From: Paenibacillus taichungensis
GTDB lineage: Bacteria > Bacillota > Bacilli > Paenibacillales > Paenibacillaceae
Assembly (NCBI RefSeq): GCF_013359905.1
Contig: NZ_JABMCC010000115.1
Location: 620,001 to 684,000 of the forward strand
Length of the DNA: 64,000 nucleotides
Reading direction: 5' to 3'
The position numbers and the translations under genes were made by a program. Under the pieces are notes generated by a model. That model ran no database searches, was not told the origin of the DNA, and saw only the letters and a program-made list of their open reading frames with translations. Shown here in pieces: positions 61,352-64,000 of the stretch. Position 1 is the first letter of the stretch. The number at the start of each line of letters is the position of its first letter.

Positions 61352-61560
61352 GAAAATGGTCCCCAAGGCTTACAGGCGATCCAAGGAATACTAGGTGTAG
61401 AGGGCATTCCAGGACCACAAGGTCCAGCGGGAGCAGTAGGCCCTCAAGGCGAAGCAGGACCATTCGGGCCGATAGGCGTCTGGAGTAACGGGAGCGGAGC
61501 TGGCGTACAGGTCCAACGGATCCGACTGGTGTTACTGGCGCTACAAGTGCAGTCGGAGGT
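61352..61560 (+). pseudogene. Remnant of a collagen-like (Gly-X-Y) protein gene
   Basis: One frame encodes Gly-X-Y repeats (GPQGLQAIQGILGVEG, then GIPGPQGPAGAVGPQG and EAGPFGPIG) from 61358 to about 61477. There is no start codon and a stop lies at 61349. The repeat theme then continues in a second frame (GVTGA, about 61483) and a third (TGPTDPTGVTGATSAVGG, about 61507-61560), so at least two frameshifts have occurred. Bacilli use such GPTG/GVTG repeats in BclA-like exosporium and surface proteins. The downstream part of the first frame is unrelated nonsense. I conclude this is a truncated, frameshifted relic. Confidence 0.75.
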
Positions 61561-61682
61561 TTTTCCCTTCGACATATTGGATTTGGATCCGAATAACAAG
61601 TTCCGTGTTAACGTGCATATATATTACAGGAGACGGGTCAAGACTCCGGCTGTCCTAGGTTTGATGAACGGAGGGGAGAGAC

Positions 61683-62075
61683 ATGGGCATTGAATCATCC
61701 TGGATGTTTGATTTTTTTGGAACCGTCTTTCCGGTAGTATTTGTCCTGATTATAGGTATTGTTCTTCTGTCGGTAGGGAAAGAAGTGTGGAGATGGGGGC
61801 GTAATAACTCAGAGCCTCTGCTTACTGTACCTTCACGTATTACCAGCAGGAGAATGCAGATGAGTCAGTCGCACTCCGAACCAGGAAGTACAGCCCGTAC
61901 GCTTTATTACATTACTTTTGAAGTGGAGAGCGGGGATCGGCTCGAATTCAAAGTGAATGGTGATGAGTACGGTTTGTGCGCCGAGGGAGATGAAGGTCGA
62001 CTCTCTTTCAAGGGAACGCGTTATGTAGGCTTTGAACGCTACAATCGTTTGTATTCAGAGCGTGTACGCGGATAA
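61683..62075 (+). CDS. DUF2500 domain membrane protein
   Basis: A 130-residue protein with one N-terminal membrane segment (VFPVVFVLIIGIVLLSVG) and a soluble C-terminal beta domain (YYITFEVESGDRLEFKVNGDEYGLCAEGDEGRLSFKGTRYVGFER) typical of DUF2500. Family function is unknown. GGAGGGGAG precedes the ATG. It lies directly after the collagen-like relic and has its own terminator. Confidence 0.88.
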   Translation: MGIESSWMFDFFGTVFPVVFVLIIGIVLLSVGKEVWRWGRNNSEPLLTVPSRITSRRMQMSQSHSEPGSTARTLYYITFEVESGDRLEFKVNGDEYGLCAEGDEGRLSFKGTRYVGFERYNRLYSERVRG

Positions 62076-62082
62076 ACCGGCT

Positions 62083-62114
62083 GGCTTGCGCCATAGTGGC
62101 GTAAGCTTTTTTTA
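62083..62114 (+). terminator. Terminator after the DUF2500 gene
   Basis: GGCTTGCGCCA/TGGCGTAAGCT stem with loop TAG and a seven-T tail. Confidence 0.9.
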
Positions 62115-62258
62115 ATTTCTATTACGGACAAGCGTTTCTTAATGGGGCTAACGGGTTTCTATATAAGAAGAGACTTTATTCAATTTATGGTCCATATTCG
62201 GTGAGTTGATGTAGACTTATATGATGAATGGACCATCCCAATAGAGGAGGAAATGATG

Positions 62259-63008
62259 ATGTCATTTACAGATCAAGTCGTGGTTGTGACGGGAGCAGCC
62301 AAAGGAATCGGTCGAAGTGTTGCTGAGGCCTATGCAGTTGCAGGGGCTAAAGTCGTACTTGCAGACTATGAGGAAGCGGAAGGGGCTGCTGCTGCTGCTT
62401 CGATTCGCAATGAAGGTGGAGAAGCCATCTTTGTCCAATGCGATGTACGTCAAGAGAAGGATATAACGAACCTCATTCAAACGACAATGGATGAATTCAA
62501 ACAAATTGATGTGCTCATAAACAATGCGGGTGTCTCCAGATGGAAATCTCCCTATGAGCTAACGCTGGAAGAGTGGGACGATATACTCAATACCAATGTG
62601 CGAAGTTGCTTTCTCGCAAGCCGGGAAGTGGCCAAACATATGAAGCACAACGAAAATGGTGGAGCGATTGTAAACATGGCCTCAACACGTGCGTTTATGT
62701 CAGAGCCAGAAACAGAGGCCTATGCTGCATCCAAGGGAGCTATCGTGGCGTTGACACATGCGATGGCGGTCTCCTTGGGTAAGGACAAAATTCGGGTCAA
62801 TTGTATCAGTCCGGGATGGATTGAGACAGGCAATGTTGAAAAATTGAAGCCAGAGGACCATGAACAGCACCCAGCAGGACGTGTAGGTGTTCCTTCGGAT
62901 ATCTCCCGTGCTTGTTTGTATTTGTCCGATCCGAGCAATACCTTTGTCACAGGGACCAACCTGATTATTGATGGGGGCATGACCCGAAAAATGATATATG
63001 AGGACTAG
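62259..63008 (+). CDS. Short-chain dehydrogenase/reductase (glucose 1-dehydrogenase-like)
   Basis: A 249-residue classical SDR. Cofactor motif TGAAKGIG (residues 11-18), Asp in CDV, NNAG (88-91), catalytic Ser142, Tyr155 and Lys159 (YAASK), and the C-terminal IIDGG motif. Such enzymes oxidise sugars or alcohols or reduce 3-oxoacyl groups; the exact substrate is open. Three ATGs lie in frame after AGAGGAGG (62253, 62256, 62259); the last has the best spacing. Monocistronic. Confidence 0.92.
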   Translation: MSFTDQVVVVTGAAKGIGRSVAEAYAVAGAKVVLADYEEAEGAAAAASIRNEGGEAIFVQCDVRQEKDITNLIQTTMDEFKQIDVLINNAGVSRWKSPYELTLEEWDDILNTNVRSCFLASREVAKHMKHNENGGAIVNMASTRAFMSEPETEAYAASKGAIVALTHAMAVSLGKDKIRVNCISPGWIETGNVEKLKPEDHEQHPAGRVGVPSDISRACLYLSDPSNTFVTGTNLIIDGGMTRKMIYED

Positions 63009-63054
63009 TACCGGGATTTCTCCGGTCAATTGTAAACTTTTGAAAACATAGCAG

Positions 63055-63093
63055 AAATAAGCCCAAGTTAAGCACTTGGGCTTATTTGTTTTT
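63055..63093 (+). terminator. Terminator after the SDR gene
   Basis: AAATAAGCCCAAG/CTTGGGCTTATTT 13-bp perfect stem with loop TTAAGCA and a T-rich tail. Confidence 0.92.
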
Positions 63094-63152
63094 GGTAACT
63101 CGGTTGCTATAATAAATGTGATTTTACCACAGTACAGGAATGGAGGGAGAAT

Positions 63153-64000
63153 ATGTTCGGGAACTCATCCCGGAAAGTGTTTTGGCTATTACTGCTGATT
63201 GGAGGGATTATAATGACAGGCTTTGAATCTACTGCTGAAGCTGACGCAGATATACGAGCAGCCTGGGTATGGCAGGCCAAGTCTGTCAGTGATGGAGGAA
63301 ATGAGCTGCTGGACAATGCGGCTAAACATAAGATTAACAGACTTTATGTGAATGTGGATATGAATCTGTCAGAAGAGGTCTATCATACGTTTATATCCAA
63401 AGCCAGCAAGGCAGGAATCGCAGTTGAAGCACTTGGCGGAGATCCTTCATGGGCAGTGAGTGGTCGTGAAGGTCCAATGCTCAAACTGGCGTCCTGGGTA
63501 AGCAATTATAACCTGGCTGCTAAGCCGGAAGAGCGTTTTGACGCCATTCATCTGGATATCAAACCGTATGTATTGCCACAGTGGAATGAAGATGCCAAGC
63601 CGCTCGTCCAGTCCTGGGTTGTCAATATGAAGCTCTTGCTGGAACAGGTGAAACAGAATGGGGCGGTTGAAGTGAATGTCGACTTGCCTTTTTGGTTGGA
63701 TTCATACACGGTGACAGGTAGCAGAACTACTGACGATGCGGATAACGAGTCGTTGTCACACTGGTTTATCGGACAATTTGATCATATTACACTGCTCGCA
63801 TACCGTGACAGCGCGCAAGGAAACAATGGAATTATACGTTTGGTAGAACAAGAAATGATATGGGCTGACGCCAGGAGTGGTTCGATTACCGTTGGCGTAA
63901 ATACCAAGCCGATGCCTGGGGAAGAGTTCACGACTTTTGCTGGCAAAGGTGCGGCGCAATTGGAGAGTGTCTTAAGTGAAGTGGCATCTGCATTCACAGA
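63153..64000 (+). CDS. Secreted glycosidase-like protein, cut by the window edge
   Basis: The frame opens at ATG 63153, with GGAGGGAGA just upstream, and runs 282 codons without a stop to the right edge, so the 3' end is missing. An N-terminal signal (KVFWLLLLIGGIIMTGFES) precedes a mature chain starting near TAEADADIRAAWVWQAK. The order of segments INRLYVNVDM, GIAVEALGGDPSWA, FDAIHLDIKPYVLPQW, VEVNVDLPFWLD and FDHITLLAYRD reads like successive strands of a TIM barrel, with Asp in HLDIKPY placed where some glycosidases keep an acidic residue. I do not recognise a named family. Confidence 0.8.
   Translation, partial: MFGNSSRKVFWLLLLIGGIIMTGFESTAEADADIRAAWVWQAKSVSDGGNELLDNAAKHKINRLYVNVDMNLSEEVYHTFISKASKAGIAVEALGGDPSWAVSGREGPMLKLASWVSNYNLAAKPEERFDAIHLDIKPYVLPQWNEDAKPLVQSWVVNMKLLLEQVKQNGAVEVNVDLPFWLDSYTVTGSRTTDDADNESLSHWFIGQFDHITLLAYRDSAQGNNGIIRLVEQEMIWADARSGSITVGVNTKPMPGEEFTTFAGKGAAQLESVLSEVASAFT

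Larger units (their letters stand above)
61138..61682 (+). other. Intergenic region with a decayed collagen-like sequence
   Basis: 545 bases: terminator 61150-61190, about 150 bases without a recognisable feature, then the collagen-like remnant at 61352-61560 and the leader of the DUF2500 gene. Confidence 0.6.

Noticed and set aside
1..64000. CRISPR arrays, rRNA, tRNA or insertion sequences
   Set aside because: No regularly spaced repeats, no cloverleaf-like tRNA sequence with CCA end, no rRNA signature and no transposase were found on reading both strands.

Overview
The window looks like chromosome of a low-to-moderate GC Firmicute, most likely Paenibacillus or a close relative. The grounds are strong AGGAGG-type ribosome binding sites, frequent TTG and GTG starts, Rho-independent terminators after most genes, many proteins resembling Bacillus subtilis ones (frataxin-like Fra/YdhG, CsaA, HelD, YcgF/YcgG/YcgI-like proteins, YfnA-like permease), and the Paenibacillus-like mix of AraC regulators with intracellular glycoside hydrolases. 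The genus is an inference. I see no rRNA, tRNA, CRISPR array, insertion sequence or prophage. The only recombinase is a lone tyrosine recombinase.

Layout. 1-2.9 kb: the tail of an apparently frameshifted gene, a YdeI-family gene, and an iron pair (Fur box, siderophore-binding lipoprotein, frataxin-like iron chaperone). 2.9-8.3 kb: LysR regulator divergent from a 14-TM exporter, then AraC regulator divergent from a GH127 beta-L-arabinofuranosidase. 8.3-13.2 kb: an M1-type metallopeptidase lipoprotein and a polar amino acid ABC transporter (binding protein fused to permease, plus ATPase). 13.3-17.7 kb: AraC regulator, a sugar/drug efflux MFS preceded by a 16-codon upstream ORF, and a TetR-MFS operon under a perfect 20-bp-arm operator. 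17.7-22 kb: RpiR, two Gfo/Idh/MocA dehydrogenases and LacI, probably a small sugar or polyol locus. 22-31.7 kb: hybrid histidine kinase, AraC regulators, aldo/keto reductase, EamA transporter, CsaA, GH5 lipoprotein and metallophosphoesterase. 31.8-40.6 kb: DUF2306 membrane protein, a DJ-1/PfpI protein with an extra C-terminal domain, a two-component system, a medium-chain reductase, an AraC-GyrI regulator and HelD. 40.9-43.7 kb: a GH2 glycosidase. 44-49.2 kb: a nitrogen-compound locus (permease, YqcI/YcgG protein, LysE exporter, DUF1989 protein, amidase). 49.3-53.5 kb: an EamA transporter under a clear FMN riboswitch, DinB protein, CGNR zinc-finger regulator and amidohydrolase. 54-64 kb: YfnA-like permease, an unknown protein next to a tyrosine recombinase, L-lactate dehydrogenase, an Asp-box repeat lipoprotein, a small Cys-rich protein, a decayed collagen-like sequence, DUF2500 protein, an SDR, and a secreted protein cut by the right edge.

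Most loci are self-contained regulator-plus-target pairs: five AraC-type regulators, LysR, TetR, RpiR, LacI, CGNR, one OmpR/kinase pair and one hybrid kinase in 64 kb. The points most worth following up are the FMN-riboswitch-controlled EamA transporter (candidate riboflavin importer), the DUF1989/amidase/LysE/YcgG operon, the leader ORF before the efflux gene, and two membrane/lipoprotein genes whose only sensible start appears to be ATC. Many start sites below were moved from the longest ORF to the codon with a correctly spaced ribosome binding site.
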